Assembly: GCA_013396635.1 (NCBI GenBank)
Contig: WBMW01003950.1
Span: forward strand, 1,961,308 to 2,025,307
Direction: 5' to 3'
From: Penelope pileata
Taxonomy: Eukaryota > Chordata > Aves > Galliformes > Cracidae
DNA: 64,000 nt
Made by a program: the position numbers and the translations under genes. Position 1 is the stretch's first letter. Every line of letters starts with the position of its first letter. Below are positions 63,406-64,000 of the stretch, in pieces. Under the pieces are notes generated by a model, which saw nothing but the letters and a program-made list of their open reading frames with translations, searched no databases and was not told where the DNA came from.

Positions 63406-64000
63406 GTTATCAGGAGATAATATCCATCTTGCAGTAACCATAATGCTCACAAACACAACCATCCGTCCCTCTTTATATGTGAGGATGTAATGCAGGGAAG
63501 AGATGTCTTCTTGATAACACTGATGAAGCTTAAGTAGAGTAAGTGACTCTCATACATAAATGCACAATCATGCCCTATTAGGAGGGGGAAGATTAAGGAA
63601 TTTTGCTAGAAGCTGTAATTAGATTTATCTCCATGATCCATGTAGGTCTAGCCTGTTCCGCTCAGCCTGCTAATTACTAAAAAGTGTAATGATGAGCTAA
63701 TCTAGGAGACAGAAAATTTCTTGCACCCACATGGCACCCCATGGCCTAAATAGAATTTAATCCTGACCAACAGGTAAAAGACAAATTGTGGTCTTTGAGC
63801 TGAGTAGCTCTGCCTTTGGGACAAAAACAATAAATTCTTTAAAAACATTGAAACTGTGCAGTTGAAAACTGAATGTAAGCAGAAAGTTTGCTTGTGTAAT
63901 CCTTATTCAGTCATGGATTGACTTGAATGATCATGGCCCTTAGTTGTAGGTGAATGTACCATTTTTTCTCCAGTGAAGGTGTCCTACGCTTCTATCCCTT
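63406..64000. other. Intergenic, nothing recognised
   Basis: Unique AT-rich sequence to the end of the window; no exon, RNA or repeat identified. Confidence 0.6.

Noticed and set aside
1..64000. CRISPR arrays, bacterial operons, prophage or other microbial systems
   Set aside because: No direct-repeat/spacer pattern, no operon-like gene packing; the sequence is clearly avian nuclear DNA.
1..64000. tRNA, rRNA or snRNA genes
   Set aside because: No A/B-box cloverleaf or recognised snRNA sequence was seen by eye; a tRNAscan or Infernal run would be decisive.

Overview
This window is vertebrate nuclear DNA, almost certainly from a bird and most likely a galliform such as chicken. It has widely spaced exons with GT-AG introns, at least ten CR1 LINE fragments, two copies of a mariner-like element with AAGTAATGCCTCC-type termini, two avian LTR fragments, AT-rich non-coding sequence, an assembly gap (42058-42133) and one single N (11271). 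There are no bacterial-type genes, and most open frames are chance frames or repeat remnants.

The only protein-coding gene I can support is the 3' end of TMEM245 (C9orf5), a multi-pass membrane protein of the AI-2E transporter-like family, on the + strand. Six exons join in frame: 1351-1473, 7489-7634, 23509-23609, 25422-25596, 29745-29939 and 30941-30986. They encode the last 261 residues and a stop. The 5' part of the gene lies upstream of base 1. A 3' UTR follows from 30987. It probably uses a proximal poly(A) signal at 31898 and/or paired distal signals at 37239 and 37250.

The 15.9-kb intron 7635-23508 carries the mir-32 hairpin (11803-11872) on the same strand. This is the arrangement known in mammals, where miR-32 is intronic in TMEM245. 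The host transcript therefore probably supplies the pri-miRNA. This is the most functionally significant non-coding feature here, but it is a known one.

From about 37.3 kb to the end I find no recognisable exon on either strand. That stretch is unique AT-rich sequence broken by CR1 pieces, one mariner-like copy, one LTR, a GC-rich patch at 45.1-45.5 kb and microsatellites. In mammals CTNNAL1 starts a few kb downstream of TMEM245; I could not see any of its exons here.

I did not find a previously undescribed biological system. The best second-look items are the intronic mir-32 with a base change that strengthens its stem, a CR1 fragment nested in opposite orientation inside an older CR1 with an apparent 5-bp target duplication, a nearly perfect 121-bp tandem duplication in the mir-32 intron, a 26-bp tandem duplication across the TMEM245 stop codon, and the apparent absence of the expected downstream neighbour.
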